From Lachnospiraceae bacterium UBA3332 (lineage in GTDB: Bacteria > Bacillota > Clostridia > Lachnospirales > Lachnospiraceae), in NCBI GenBank assembly GCA_002361095.1, contig DERU01000157.1, positions 1-10,011 on the forward strand: DNA of 10,011 nucleotides, given 5' to 3'. The notes beneath the pieces are model-generated. The model was not told the DNA's origin, made no database searches, and saw only the letters and a list, made by a program, of their open reading frames with translations. Of this stretch, positions 1 through 6,976 are shown in pieces (the stretch's first letter is position 1; each line of letters opens with the position of its first letter). The position numbers and the translations under genes were made by a program.

Positions 1-576
1 TACCCGCCGGAGACCATTTTAAGCCATACTTTTTTCAGAAGGAATCCGGAGGAGTTTTTCCGCTTTTACCGCAATAAAATGCTGGCGCCGGATGCGAAGC
101 CCAACGCGGCGCATATCAAACTGGCGCAGTGGGAGAGGGAAGGAAAATTAAAGGCGGTGATCACCCAGAATATCGACGGCCTGCACCAGAAAGCGGGCAG
201 CGTGAATGTGCTGGAACTGCACGGCAGCGTGCTGCGCAATTACTGCGAGAAATGCGGAAAATTTTATGACGCGCATTTTATACAGGAAAGCGAGGGTGTG
301 CCGTACTGTACCTGTAAAGGCAGGGTCAAGCCGGACGTCGTCCTTTATGAGGAAAGCTTGGACACGGATGTGATGCAGGAGGCGGTTTCTTTTATCAGTC
401 AGGCGGATGTGCTGATTGTGGGGGGCACTTCGCTGGTGGTGTATCCTGCGGCCGGTCTGATTGACTATTACCGGGGCAATAAGCTGGTACTCATCAACAA
501 AACGCCCACGGCGAGGGATTCCGTGGCCGACCTGGTGCTGGCCGGCAGTATCGGGGAGATTTTGGGAGTCCTGTGA
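1..576 (+). CDS. NAD-dependent protein deacylase, Sir2 family (5' truncated by window edge)
   Basis: This is a class of enzyme that removes acetyl or other acyl groups from lysines of cytosolic proteins, using NAD+ and releasing nicotinamide and O-acyl-ADP-ribose. The reading frame is open from base 1, so the gene begins outside the window. Counting from the first visible residue, the TQNIDGLH motif lies at 55-62 and the catalytic His in ELHGS at 74. A zinc site is formed by C82-x2-C85 and C103-x-C105, and is followed by the KPDVVLYEE segment. GGTSLVVYPA and the VLINK strand complete the NAD-binding fold. Compared with the usual size of about 240 residues, roughly 50 N-terminal residues are missing, including the GAGxS nucleotide motif. 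The second zinc pair is CxC rather than CxxC; I recall this as common in Firmicutes sirtuins, so I do not read it as damage. The substrate cannot be told from sequence. The next gene starts about 100 bases downstream. Confidence 0.95.
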   Translation, partial: YPPETILSHTFFRRNPEEFFRFYRNKMLAPDAKPNAAHIKLAQWEREGKLKAVITQNIDGLHQKAGSVNVLELHGSVLRNYCEKCGKFYDAHFIQESEGVPYCTCKGRVKPDVVLYEESLDTDVMQEAVSFISQADVLIVGGTSLVVYPAAGLIDYYRGNKLVLINKTPTARDSVADLVLAGSIGEILGVL

Positions 577-677
577 CCGGCAATTGGCGCCGCAGAATGC
601 TCCGTCCGGGAATGAAGGTGCGGATCGTCTGCGGAAATTTTGCGTCAGGTTGCCAAAAAATCGGTAGGGAGGGCAGG

Positions 678-860
678 ATGGATATACAGGTTAAGGACAT
701 TATTACATTAAAAAAACAGCACCCCTGCGGCAGTAAAGAGTGGGAGGTATTGCGCATCGGCGCGGATTTCCGTTTAAAATGCTTAGGATGCGGGCACCAG
801 ATCATGATCGCGCGCAGGCTGGTGGAGAAAAATCTGCGGGATTTAAAAAGAAACGCTTGA
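678..860 (+). CDS. DUF951 family small protein
   Basis: This encodes a 60-residue cytosolic protein starting MDIQVKDIITLKKQHPCGS. The lysine-rich start, the HPCGS motif near residues 15-19, the LKCLGCGH motif and the final NLRDLKR are what I associate with the DUF951 family, which typically sits just upstream of rpsF in Firmicutes. Its biochemical role is unknown to me. The three cysteines (HPC and CLGC) could bind a metal or nucleic acid, but this is inference. I chose the ATG at 678 because a purine-rich ribosome binding site (GGGAGGGCAGG, 667-677) precedes it and the family homology begins there; an upstream in-frame ATG at 573 would add an unrelated tail overlapping the sirtuin stop. The stop codon overlaps the -35 box of the rpsF promoter. 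Confidence 0.85.
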   Translation: MDIQVKDIITLKKQHPCGSKEWEVLRIGADFRLKCLGCGHQIMIARRLVEKNLRDLKRNA

Positions 861-885
861 AAGTATCAAGGTTTCGTGGTATCAT
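857..885 (+). promoter_or_regulatory. Sigma-A type promoter of the rpsF-ssb-rpsR operon
   Basis: A -35 box TTGAAA (857-862) and a -10 box TATCAT (880-885) are separated by exactly 17 bases. Transcription would start near 892, giving a leader of about 68 bases before rpsF. In many bacteria this leader is bound by the S6:S18 complex for feedback control. I could not fit the conserved CCG-bulge motif confidently to this leader, so autoregulation is only a possibility. Confidence 0.6.
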
Positions 886-959
886 AGATACCCGTGATAT
901 ATATTCCTTGCTCCTTGGATGAGGAAGAGGGGCCAGAGACCAAAAGGAGGTAAATTTGC

Positions 960-1250
960 ATGAACAAGTACGAATTAGCTCTCGTTGTTAGTGCGAAAAT
1001 CGAGGATGAGGAGAGAGCGGCAGTCGTGGACAAGTGTAAAGCGCTGATCGAGAGATTTGGCGGCGCCGTCACCAATGTGGACGACTGGGGCAAAAAGAGG
1101 CTTGCCTATGAGATTCAGAAGACAAAGGAAGGCTTTTACTACTTCATTCAGTTCGATGCGGAATCTTCCGCTCCGGTGGAAATTGAAAGCCGCGTTCGCA
1201 TCATGGACAATGTGCTCAGATACTTAATCGTCAAAGCGGACGAGAAGTAA
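960..1250 (+). CDS. rpsF: 30S ribosomal protein S6
   Basis: S6 binds the central domain of 16S rRNA as a heterodimer with S18 in the small-subunit platform. The 96-residue product begins MNKYELALVVSAKIEDEERA and has the family hallmarks: the YELALVV first strand, the G-G-x-V-T turn near residues 35-38, the WGKKRLAYEI segment near 44-53, the GFYYFIQFDA strand, and the closing sequence RIMDNVLRYLIVKADEK. The length is normal for the family. The start at 960 follows a strong AAAAGGAGG site (942-950). It is the first gene of a three-gene operon with ssb (14-base gap) and rpsR, the conserved bacterial order that couples S6 and S18 with single-stranded DNA-binding protein. Confidence 0.98.
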   Translation: MNKYELALVVSAKIEDEERAAVVDKCKALIERFGGAVTNVDDWGKKRLAYEIQKTKEGFYYFIQFDAESSAPVEIESRVRIMDNVLRYLIVKADEK

Positions 1251-1264
1251 GAAAGAGAGAAGAG

Positions 1265-1738
1265 ATGAACAAGGTTATTCTTATGGGCCGGCTCACGAGG
1301 GATCCCGAGATTCGGTACTCCCAGGGCGATAACGCGATGGCGATCGCCCGGTATACGTTAGCCGTGGACCGCAGGTTTAACAGAAACGGCGATGAGAATT
1401 CCGCAGATTTCATTGGCTGCGTCGCTTTTGGAAAGAGCGCGGAATTCGCGGAGAGATATCTTCACAAAGGAACCAAAATCGTGGCGACCGGAAGAATCCA
1501 GACGGGCAGTTATACGAACCGGGACGGCGTCAAGGTATATACCACCGACGTGGTGGTGGAGGATCAGGAATTTGCCGAGAGCAAGAACAGTGCTTCCAAC
1601 GCTGACGGGGGTTACGGCAGCGCAGGCTTTGGCGGCTCCGGCTACGGCGCCCCTGCTTCCAGACCCCAGCCCGAAGCGGCCGGCGACGGCTTTATGAACA
1701 TCCCCGACGGCATCGACGAAGAACTGCCGTTTAACTAA
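1265..1738 (+). CDS. ssb: Single-stranded DNA-binding protein SSB
   Basis: SSB coats single-stranded DNA during replication, repair and recombination, and recruits partner proteins through its C-terminal tip. The 157-residue product starts MNKVILMGRLTRDPEIRYSQ and carries an OB fold over about residues 1-105 (RYTLAVDRRFN, DFIGCVAFGKSAEFAERYLHKG, VATGRIQTGSYTNRDG, YTTDVVVEDQEF). A flexible Gly/Ser/Ala/Pro-rich linker follows at about 110-140, and the protein ends in an acidic tip DEELPFN, equivalent to the canonical DDDLPF. Its Shine-Dalgarno is weaker than that of rpsF or rpsR (GAGAG-type purines at 1254-1264). It lies 14 bases after rpsF. The stop is followed immediately by a palindromic hairpin block before rpsR. 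Confidence 0.97.
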   Translation: MNKVILMGRLTRDPEIRYSQGDNAMAIARYTLAVDRRFNRNGDENSADFIGCVAFGKSAEFAERYLHKGTKIVATGRIQTGSYTNRDGVKVYTTDVVVEDQEFAESKNSASNADGGYGSAGFGGSGYGAPASRPQPEAAGDGFMNIPDGIDEELPFN

Positions 1739-1803
1739 GCAACATTGCGAACGAAAAGTGAGCAATGTTGCGCTGCTTCTCAAACACGGAGTGTTTGGGA
1801 AGT
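1739..1803 (+). repeat. Two-hairpin palindromic block between ssb and rpsR
   Basis: The first hairpin has a perfect 10-base stem (GCAACATTGC 1739-1748 with GCAATGTTGC 1762-1771) and a 13-base loop. The second has stem arms 1775-1787 and 1791-1803 around a GGA loop, with a perfect 7-base core CAAACAC/GTGTTTG and two G-U pairs further out. An imperfect T-run follows at 1811-1820. No protein is plausible here. It may be a dispersed intergenic palindrome, an mRNA-processing or stability element, or a partial attenuator within the operon; the sequence alone does not decide. Confidence 0.6.
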
Positions 1804-1840
1804 TTCGCATATTTATTTTTTCAGACAGGAGGTAACCATC

Positions 1841-2104
1841 ATGGCATTCAATAAACCGGAAAGACCTGAATCTCCCGCAAAGAGGAGAGGCGGCGTGCGC
1901 AGAAGGAAGAAAGTATGCGTATTCTGTGGCAAAGATAACGTAATCGATTACAAGGACGTGAACAAGTTAAAAAGATACGTATCCGAGAGGGGCAAGATTC
2001 TTCCCAGAAGAATTACAGGCAACTGTGCGAAGCACCAGAGAGCCCTGACCGTGGCGATCAAGAGGGCGCGTCATTTGGCGCTGATGCCTTACGTCGCCGA
2101 ATAA
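1841..2104 (+). CDS. rpsR: 30S ribosomal protein S18, zinc-ribbon (C+) form
   Basis: S18 partners S6 on the 30S platform. The 87-residue product has a basic N-terminal tail (KRRGGVRRRKK) and then the S18 core with KDVNKLKRYVSERGKILPRR and TGNCAKHQRALTVAIKRARHLALMPY. Candidate zinc ligands are C26, C29, C62 and H65, the C+ version of the protein; many bacteria carry a cysteine-free paralogue used in zinc limitation, and none is visible here. The ATG at 1841 was chosen because a strong AGGAGGT site (1827-1833) sits 7 bases upstream and the family N-terminus starts there. The 102-base gap after ssb contains the hairpin block, which could alter S18 expression relative to S6 and SSB. Confidence 0.97.
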   Translation: MAFNKPERPESPAKRRGGVRRRKKVCVFCGKDNVIDYKDVNKLKRYVSERGKILPRRITGNCAKHQRALTVAIKRARHLALMPYVAE

Positions 2105-2127
2105 AGCGAAAAAGCATGTTACCGGGG

Positions 2128-2154
2128 ACGGCATGGCTGTGACAGCCATGCCGT
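2128..2154 (+). terminator. Hairpin after rpsR, probable weak terminator
   Basis: An 11-base perfect stem (ACGGCATGGCT 2128-2138 with AGCCATGCCGT 2144-2154) closes a 5-base loop 23 bases after the rpsR stop. The following sequence (TTGCCGTATT) has only a poor T-tract, so termination may be incomplete. The last four bases of the 3' arm also belong to a competing inverted repeat (2151-2159 with 2201-2209). Confidence 0.45.
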
Positions 2155-2247
2155 TTGCCGTATTGCAAAAATACCAAAAAGAGGCCATTGGGCCGAAAAT
2201 GGCAAACGGTTTGTCGAACTTGCGCGAAGCCTTTGATTTTAGGGTAT

Positions 2248-2275
2248 GGTATTTTGCGGCGATAGATGGTATACT
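2248..2275 (+). promoter_or_regulatory. Candidate extended -10 promoter for gdpP-rplI-dnaB
   Basis: TATACT at 2270-2275 is preceded directly by TGG, making an extended -10 (TGnTATACT). No good -35 box lies at the right distance. A start near 2282 would give a leader of about 90 bases before gdpP. That leader contains a perfect 8-base hairpin (2338-2345 with 2349-2356, AGA loop) ending 4 bases before the gdpP Shine-Dalgarno. Confidence 0.45.
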
Positions 2276-2370
2276 GAATCCGTAATGCCGGCGGTTTTCA
2301 TAAAAGACCCCGGCGTCATCCGATGGGATCAGGATATCCGCAGGAAGATCCTGCGGCAACAGGAGTGAAA

Positions 2371-4422
2371 ATGAATAAGAAAAGAATCAGGCTCAAGGGC
2401 AGGCTGAAAATCTACATGCAGACCTCCGTATACCTCGGTATTCTTTTATTGCTGGTGGATGTGGGGACGTACTTTCTGGATACCCGGGCGGGATTTTTGC
2501 TTACCTGCTTTTTGGTGCTTTATTTCGGTATGGTTATTTTGCTGATGTTTTATAACAGGCCGGTCATCATCAATGAACTGGTCAGCTTTGCCACACAGTA
2601 CGGACAGATTCAGAAAGCCCTGCTGCGGGATATGGTGGTGCCTTATGCGCTTTTGGATGATAACGGCAGGGTACTGTGGTGCAATACGGCTTTCAAGAGT
2701 GCGATTCACAGCGAAAAAGGATTTAGCAAGTCCATTACTTATGTGTTTCCTGCCATCACGAAGGAGAAGCTTCCCGAGGGCGACCATGAAGTATCGCTTC
2801 CCATTTCTTTTGAGGAGAGCGATTATATGGCGCATATTACCAGGGTGTCCTTAAAGGGGATGGAAGAAGACAGCGATATCATGGAGAGCGGCAGTTATGA
2901 AGGCTGTCTGTATGCGCTTTTTCTCTATGACGAGACGGCTTTGAAGATTGCCCTGCGGGAGAATGATGCCCAATCCCTGACGGTGGGGCTGATCTATCTG
3001 GATAATTATGAGGAAGCGATGGCCAGTGTGGAGGAAGTCCGCCGTTCCCTGCTGACAGCCCTGATTGACAGGAAAGTCAACAAGTATATTTCGGCTTTTG
3101 ACGGAATCTGTCAGAAAATCGAAAAGGATAAATACCTGGTCATTCTGAAAAAGAGGGCGGTTATGCAGATGCAGGAGCAGCGTTTTGAATTGTTGGAGGA
3201 TGTCAAAACGGTCAATATCGGCAACGAGATGGCTGTGACGATCAGCATCGGCATCGGGCTGGACGGGCTTGTGTATGCGCAGAATTACGAGTTTGCGCGC
3301 ACGGCCATTGACCTTGCGCTGGGAAGGGGCGGCGATCAGGCTGTGGTCAAGACGCCCGACAGAATTAACTATTACGGCGGCAAGAGCCAACAGGTGGAAA
3401 AGAACACCCGTGTCAAGGCGAGGGTGAAGGCGCATGCCCTGCGGGAAATCATCACCAGTAAGGATCATGTGCTTATCATGGGACATTCCAACGCGGATGT
3501 GGACAGCTTTGGGGCGGCCATCGGGATTTACCGGATTGCAAGGACGCTGGAGCGTAAGGCGCAGATTGTGCTCAACAATGTGAATACCTCCCTGCAGCCG
3601 ATTGTCGATTTGTTTTTGAATAATCCGGATTATGAGAACGATATGCTGATCAATTCGGCGCAGGCCATTGAGAGCGCTACCCCTAACGCGGTGCTGGTGG
3701 TGGTGGACGTAAACAAACCGTCTTTAACGGAGTGTCCTGAACTTTTGAAGATATGCAAGTCCATTGTAGTGCTGGATCACCATAGAAGCGGTACGGAAAC
3801 CATTGAAAATGCCACACTTTCGTATGTGGAGACGTATGCTTCCTCCGCCTGTGAAATGGTTTCCGAGATCTTGCAGTATATCAGCGACAGTCTGCGGATC
3901 CGGAGCGAGGAGGCGGACAGCATGTATGCCGGTATGGTGGTGGATACCAACAGCTTTGTATCCAAAACCGGCGTCAGAACCTTTGAGGCTGCGGCGTTTT
4001 TGCGCAGGAACGGGGCGGATGTGACCCGCGTGCGCAAGCTGTTTCGGGAGGACGCGCAGGAATACAAGGCGCGGGCGGATGCGGTCAGCCAGGCGGAGAT
4101 TTACCGCAATGCCTATGCAATTTCAGTCTGCGCAAGCGAGGGGATTGCCAGCCCGAACGTGGTGGGGGCGCAGGCGGCCAATCAACTGTTGAATATCAGG
4201 GGGGTTAAGGCCAGCTTTGTACTGACGGAATTTTTGGGAAAAATTTTCTTTTCCGCCCGTTCCATCGATGAGGTGAACGTGCAGGTAATCATGGAACGCA
4301 TGGGAGGCGGCGGACATTTGAACATGGCGGGCTGCCAGATGGAGAACACCACATTGTCGGGCGGAATACAAGCCCTAAAAGAGACGTTGGATAAGATGAT
4401 AGAGGAAGGTGAAATTTCATGA
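2371..4422 (+). CDS. gdpP: c-di-AMP phosphodiesterase GdpP (DHH family)
   Basis: GdpP is a membrane-anchored enzyme that hydrolyses cyclic di-AMP to pApA, so it sets the level of a second messenger that controls potassium and osmolyte uptake and wall stress. The 683-residue product has two N-terminal membrane helices (about 15-34 and 40-60), a PAS-type region (about 85-170), a degenerate GGDEF-like domain (about 190-310) and a catalytic DHH/DHHA1 module. Visible active-site motifs are GHSNADVDS (371-379), LDHHRSG (D469, H470, H471), GMVVDTNSF (D525) and GGGGHLNMAG (645-654). I chose the ATG at 2371 because AGGAG (2361-2365) precedes it; a longer in-frame start at 2323 lacks a site and would span the leader hairpin. 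Its stop overlaps the rplI start (ATGA), implying translational coupling. The yybT/gdpP-rplI-dnaB order is conserved in Firmicutes. All metal-binding motifs look intact. Confidence 0.96.
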   Translation: MNKKRIRLKGRLKIYMQTSVYLGILLLLVDVGTYFLDTRAGFLLTCFLVLYFGMVILLMFYNRPVIINELVSFATQYGQIQKALLRDMVVPYALLDDNGRVLWCNTAFKSAIHSEKGFSKSITYVFPAITKEKLPEGDHEVSLPISFEESDYMAHITRVSLKGMEEDSDIMESGSYEGCLYALFLYDETALKIALRENDAQSLTVGLIYLDNYEEAMASVEEVRRSLLTALIDRKVNKYISAFDGICQKIEKDKYLVILKKRAVMQMQEQRFELLEDVKTVNIGNEMAVTISIGIGLDGLVYAQNYEFARTAIDLALGRGGDQAVVKTPDRINYYGGKSQQVEKNTRVKARVKAHALREIITSKDHVLIMGHSNADVDSFGAAIGIYRIARTLERKAQIVLNNVNTSLQPIVDLFLNNPDYENDMLINSAQAIESATPNAVLVVVDVNKPSLTECPELLKICKSIVVLDHHRSGTETIENATLSYVETYASSACEMVSEILQYISDSLRIRSEEADSMYAGMVVDTNSFVSKTGVRTFEAAAFLRRNGADVTRVRKLFREDAQEYKARADAVSQAEIYRNAYAISVCASEGIASPNVVGAQAANQLLNIRGVKASFVLTEFLGKIFFSARSIDEVNVQVIMERMGGGGHLNMAGCQMENTTLSGGIQALKETLDKMIEEGEIS

Positions 4423-4865
4423 AAGTTATTTTGACGGAAGACGTAAAATCACTTGGGAAAAAAGGACAGGTTGTGGAAGTCAGCGACGGCTATGCCCGGA
4501 ATTTTATCCTGAAAAAGAAATTGGGCATAGAGGCCAACAACGCCAACATGAACGATTTGAAGCTGCAAAAAGCCCGGGATGAGAAGGAGGCTGCCAGGCA
4601 ATTGGCTGCGGCGCAGGAATTTGCAAAGGAATTGGCGGAAAAGTCCGTGGTGTTAAAGATCAAGGCAGGAGAGGGCGGAAAGACGTTCGGCTCCGTATCC
4701 TCCAAGGAAATTGCCGCAGCCTATAAGGAACAATGCGGCATGGAAGTGGACAAGAAAAAGATCCAGTTGGCGGATGCGATCAAGACATTCGGTGTTTTCG
4801 AGGTGCCGATCAAACTGCACCCGCAGGTGATGGGAAAGCTGACTGTGAAGGTACAGGAGGCGTAA
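4419..4865 (+). CDS. rplI: 50S ribosomal protein L9
   Basis: L9 is a large-subunit protein that binds 23S rRNA near the L1 stalk and helps keep the reading frame. The 148-residue product begins MKVILTEDVKSLGKKGQ, followed by the family signature VVEVSDGYARNFILKKKLG. A long charged connecting helix rich in Lys, Glu and Ala (about residues 45-75) leads to the C-terminal rRNA-binding domain with KTFGSVSSKEIA and GVFEVPIKLHPQVMGKLTVKV. Length and domain plan are normal. Its ATG overlaps the gdpP stop by four bases, and the Shine-Dalgarno (GAGGAAGG, about 4401-4408) lies inside the end of gdpP, consistent with coupled translation. Confidence 0.98.
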   Translation: MKVILTEDVKSLGKKGQVVEVSDGYARNFILKKKLGIEANNANMNDLKLQKARDEKEAARQLAAAQEFAKELAEKSVVLKIKAGEGGKTFGSVSSKEIAAAYKEQCGMEVDKKKIQLADAIKTFGVFEVPIKLHPQVMGKLTVKVQEA

Positions 4866-4881
4866 GGAACCGGGAGAGAAG

Positions 4882-6219
4882 ATGGCAGCAGATGAGGCGA
4901 TTTTAAAAAGGGTACTTCCCCATAGCATGGAAGCCGAGCAGTCCGTCATCGGCGCCATGATTATGGATCGCGACGCGATTGTTTCGGCATCGGAAATCCT
5001 GACGGGCGAAGATTTTTACAATAAGCAGTACGGCGTACTGTTTGAAACGATGGTCGCCCTGCACGATGCGGGAAGCGCGGTGGATCTTGTTACTCTGCAG
5101 AACAAGCTTAAGGAAAAGGACGTGCCGCCTGAGGTTGCCAGTCCCGAATTTATCCGGGATTTGATTACGGCGGTGCCTACCTCGGCCAATATTAAATATT
5201 ATGCGAATATTGTGGCGGAGAAGGCGACGCTGCGCAGGCTGATCCGTTTGAACGAAGAAATCGCGAATACCTGTTATGCAGGGAAGGAAAGTCTGGAGGA
5301 AATTCTGGAGACGACGGAGAAAAGGGTTTTTGACCTGATACAGCGGCGCAACACAGGCGATTTTGTGCCGATCCGCCAAGTGGTCATGAACGCCATGGAA
5401 AGAATCGAGCGGGCCTCCAAAAATAAAGGGAATGTTACGGGCATTGCCACGGGTTTTATGGATCTGGACTATAAGACGGCGGGGCTGCAGCCTTCCGATC
5501 TGGTTTTAATTGCGGCCAGGCCGTCCATGGGTAAGACGGCGTTTGTGCTGAACGTTGCGGAAAACATCGCCTTTAAGCAAAATATGACCGTGGCGATGTT
5601 CAGCCTGGAAATGAGCAAAGAACAGTTTGTAAACCGGCTTTTTTCCATGGAAGCGCGGGTGGATGCCCAGCATATCCGTACCGGTAATTTAAATGATGCA
5701 GAGTGGGAGAGCCTGATTGAAAGCGCAGGGGTGATCGGAAAATCCAACCTGATTATTGACGATACGCCGGGGATAACCGTGGCGGAACTGCGTTCCAAAT
5801 GCAGAAAGTTTAAGTTGGAATTTGATTTGAAGCTGATTATTATCGACTACCTACAGCTGATGAGCGGCAGCGGCAGGCGCGGCGATAACAGGCAGCAGGA
5901 AATATCCGATATTTCCCGTGCCCTAAAGGCGCTGGCAAGGGAACTGCATGTGCCGGTGGTGGCGCTTTCCCAGTTGTCCCGTGCCGTGGAGCAAAGGCCG
6001 GACCACAGGCCGATGCTGTCCGATTTGCGCGAATCCGGCGCAATTGAGCAGGATGCCGACGTAGTCATGTTTTTGTACCGCGACGATTATTACAATCCGG
6101 ATACCGAGAGAAAAGGAATTATGGAAATTATTATCGCCAAACAAAGAAACGGTCCCATAGGGACAGTGGAATTGGTTTGGATGCCGGAGTATACAAAGTT
6201 TGCAAATTTGCAGAAATAA
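4882..6219 (+). CDS. dnaB: Replicative DNA helicase DnaB (DnaC in Bacillus)
   Basis: This is the hexameric helicase that unwinds DNA at the replication fork and contacts primase. The 445-residue product has the N-terminal helical domain (HSMEAEQSVIGAMI at about 13-26, VDLVTLQNKL), a linker, and a RecA-like ATPase domain. Visible motifs are Walker A RPSMGKT (213-219, Lys218), SLEMS just after it, Walker B LIIIDYLQL (318-326, Asp322), ALSQLSRAVEQRPDHRP and the SDLRESGAIEQDADVV arginine-finger region. Length is normal and no intein is present, although helicase genes of this family are frequent intein hosts. It starts 16 bases after rplI with a GGGAGAG site (4872-4878). It is the last gene of the gdpP operon, closed by the terminator at 6283-6315. 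Confidence 0.98.
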   Translation: MAADEAILKRVLPHSMEAEQSVIGAMIMDRDAIVSASEILTGEDFYNKQYGVLFETMVALHDAGSAVDLVTLQNKLKEKDVPPEVASPEFIRDLITAVPTSANIKYYANIVAEKATLRRLIRLNEEIANTCYAGKESLEEILETTEKRVFDLIQRRNTGDFVPIRQVVMNAMERIERASKNKGNVTGIATGFMDLDYKTAGLQPSDLVLIAARPSMGKTAFVLNVAENIAFKQNMTVAMFSLEMSKEQFVNRLFSMEARVDAQHIRTGNLNDAEWESLIESAGVIGKSNLIIDDTPGITVAELRSKCRKFKLEFDLKLIIIDYLQLMSGSGRRGDNRQQEISDISRALKALARELHVPVVALSQLSRAVEQRPDHRPMLSDLRESGAIEQDADVVMFLYRDDYYNPDTERKGIMEIIIAKQRNGPIGTVELVWMPEYTKFANLQK

Positions 6220-6255
6220 TTCTAACGGCAAATATTTTTGTCGTTTGCTATAGAT

Positions 6256-6267
6256 TGGCATATGCCA
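6256..6267. promoter_or_regulatory. 12-base perfect palindrome upstream of the merR-type gene
   Basis: TGGCATATGCCA is a perfect inverted repeat with no loop, in the gap between dnaB and the MerR-family gene. It lies before the dnaB terminator. MerR regulators bind dyad operators, so it could be an operator, but no convincing promoter surrounds it; chance is a fair alternative. Confidence 0.25.
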
Positions 6268-6282
6268 GTTTACCGACAAAAG

Positions 6283-6315
6283 AGGACAGGCCCGGGGCGG
6301 GCGCTGTCCTTTTTG
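6283..6315 (+). terminator. Rho-independent terminator of the gdpP-rplI-dnaB operon
   Basis: The stem pairs AGGACAG (6283-6289) with CTGTCCT (6304-6310) and continues as GCCC (6290-6293) with GGGC (6299-6302), leaving one bulged G (6303) and a 5-base loop. Six T residues follow at 6310-6315. GC-rich stem plus T-tract is the classical intrinsic terminator form. It ends 47 bases before the next gene. Confidence 0.85.
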
Positions 6316-6362
6316 CGCATAGGAAAGGAAAATGCCGCAGATGCGGCGGAATAGGAGGAAAA

Positions 6363-6941
6363 ATGACGACGCAGGAAACTTATACGATCAAGGACGCGGC
6401 AAGGCAAATGGAGGTGGAGACGCATGTGCTCCGCTATTGGGAAGAGGAACTGGGGCTTACCATCAAACGCAACGGCCAGGGGCACCGCATTTACACGGAG
6501 GAGGATATGGCATTATTAAATAATATAAAAAAATGGAAAAATCAGGGGCTGCAGCTTAAAGCCATCCGGCTGATGCTTTCCGAGGACGGAAAACTTGCGG
6601 TTCCGCAGGAGGTGGTCCGGGAAGCGCAAAGCCTGGTGGAAAAATCAGGAAAGGAACCGGTTCCCACGGTGGAAAATATTTTGCTGGACGAACGCTCCAG
6701 CAAGGCTGCAAGGCTGCAGTTTTTGCTGGAAAACCTGGTATCAAGGGCGGTTCAGGAAAATAATGAGGTGATTTTAAAAGAACTGGATTTTCAGTTCCGT
6801 CAGTTTGAGGAAAAAGCGCAGGAGAGGGAACAGCGGCATTGGGAGAGGGAGGAAGAACATTACCGGAAACTGGATGAACTTTTGTGTCAGCGCGGCAGAC
6901 GGAGGGATAAGAGAAAAAGGCGGCCGAGACAAAACGGGTAG
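6363..6941 (+). CDS. MerR-family HTH protein with basic coiled-coil tail
   Basis: The 192-residue product starts MTTQETYTIKDAARQMEVET. An N-terminal MerR winged helix spans about residues 6-75: TIKDAARQM-x-V-ETHVLRYWEEELGL is the helix-turn-helix, GHRIYTEEDMALLNNI the wing, and LKAIRLML the following helix. Residues about 110-180 are rich in Glu, Gln and Arg and look like a coiled coil for dimerisation. The tail is strongly basic (RGRRRDKRKRRPRQ). There is no visible cysteine metal site or ligand domain, so a metal-sensing MerR role is unlikely. This layout recalls RacA-like chromosome-anchoring or coiled-coil MerR proteins, but that is inference. The start at 6363 follows AGGAGG (6353-6358); the frame is open upstream through the dnaB terminator, which argues against longer starts. 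Since it lies beyond the terminator it probably has its own promoter, which I could not place. Confidence 0.88.
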   Translation: MTTQETYTIKDAARQMEVETHVLRYWEEELGLTIKRNGQGHRIYTEEDMALLNNIKKWKNQGLQLKAIRLMLSEDGKLAVPQEVVREAQSLVEKSGKEPVPTVENILLDERSSKAARLQFLLENLVSRAVQENNEVILKELDFQFRQFEEKAQEREQRHWEREEEHYRKLDELLCQRGRRRDKRKRRPRQNG

Positions 6942-6976
6942 CGTTTATGGGGCAGCGCAAACCGCACAGGACGGAA

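Noticed and set aside
892..959. The conserved S6:S18-binding RNA structure in the rpsF leader.
   Set aside because: Position fits known autoregulation, but I could only find a short imperfect stem and not the conserved CCG bulge motif, so I did not list it as an element.
1745..1840. An N-terminal extension of S18 starting at 1745.
   Set aside because: It would translate the palindromic hairpin block, and the strong Shine-Dalgarno and the S18 family start both point to 1841.
4882..6219. An intein in dnaB.
   Set aside because: The helicase motifs run without interruption and total length is 445 residues, normal for an intein-free protein.
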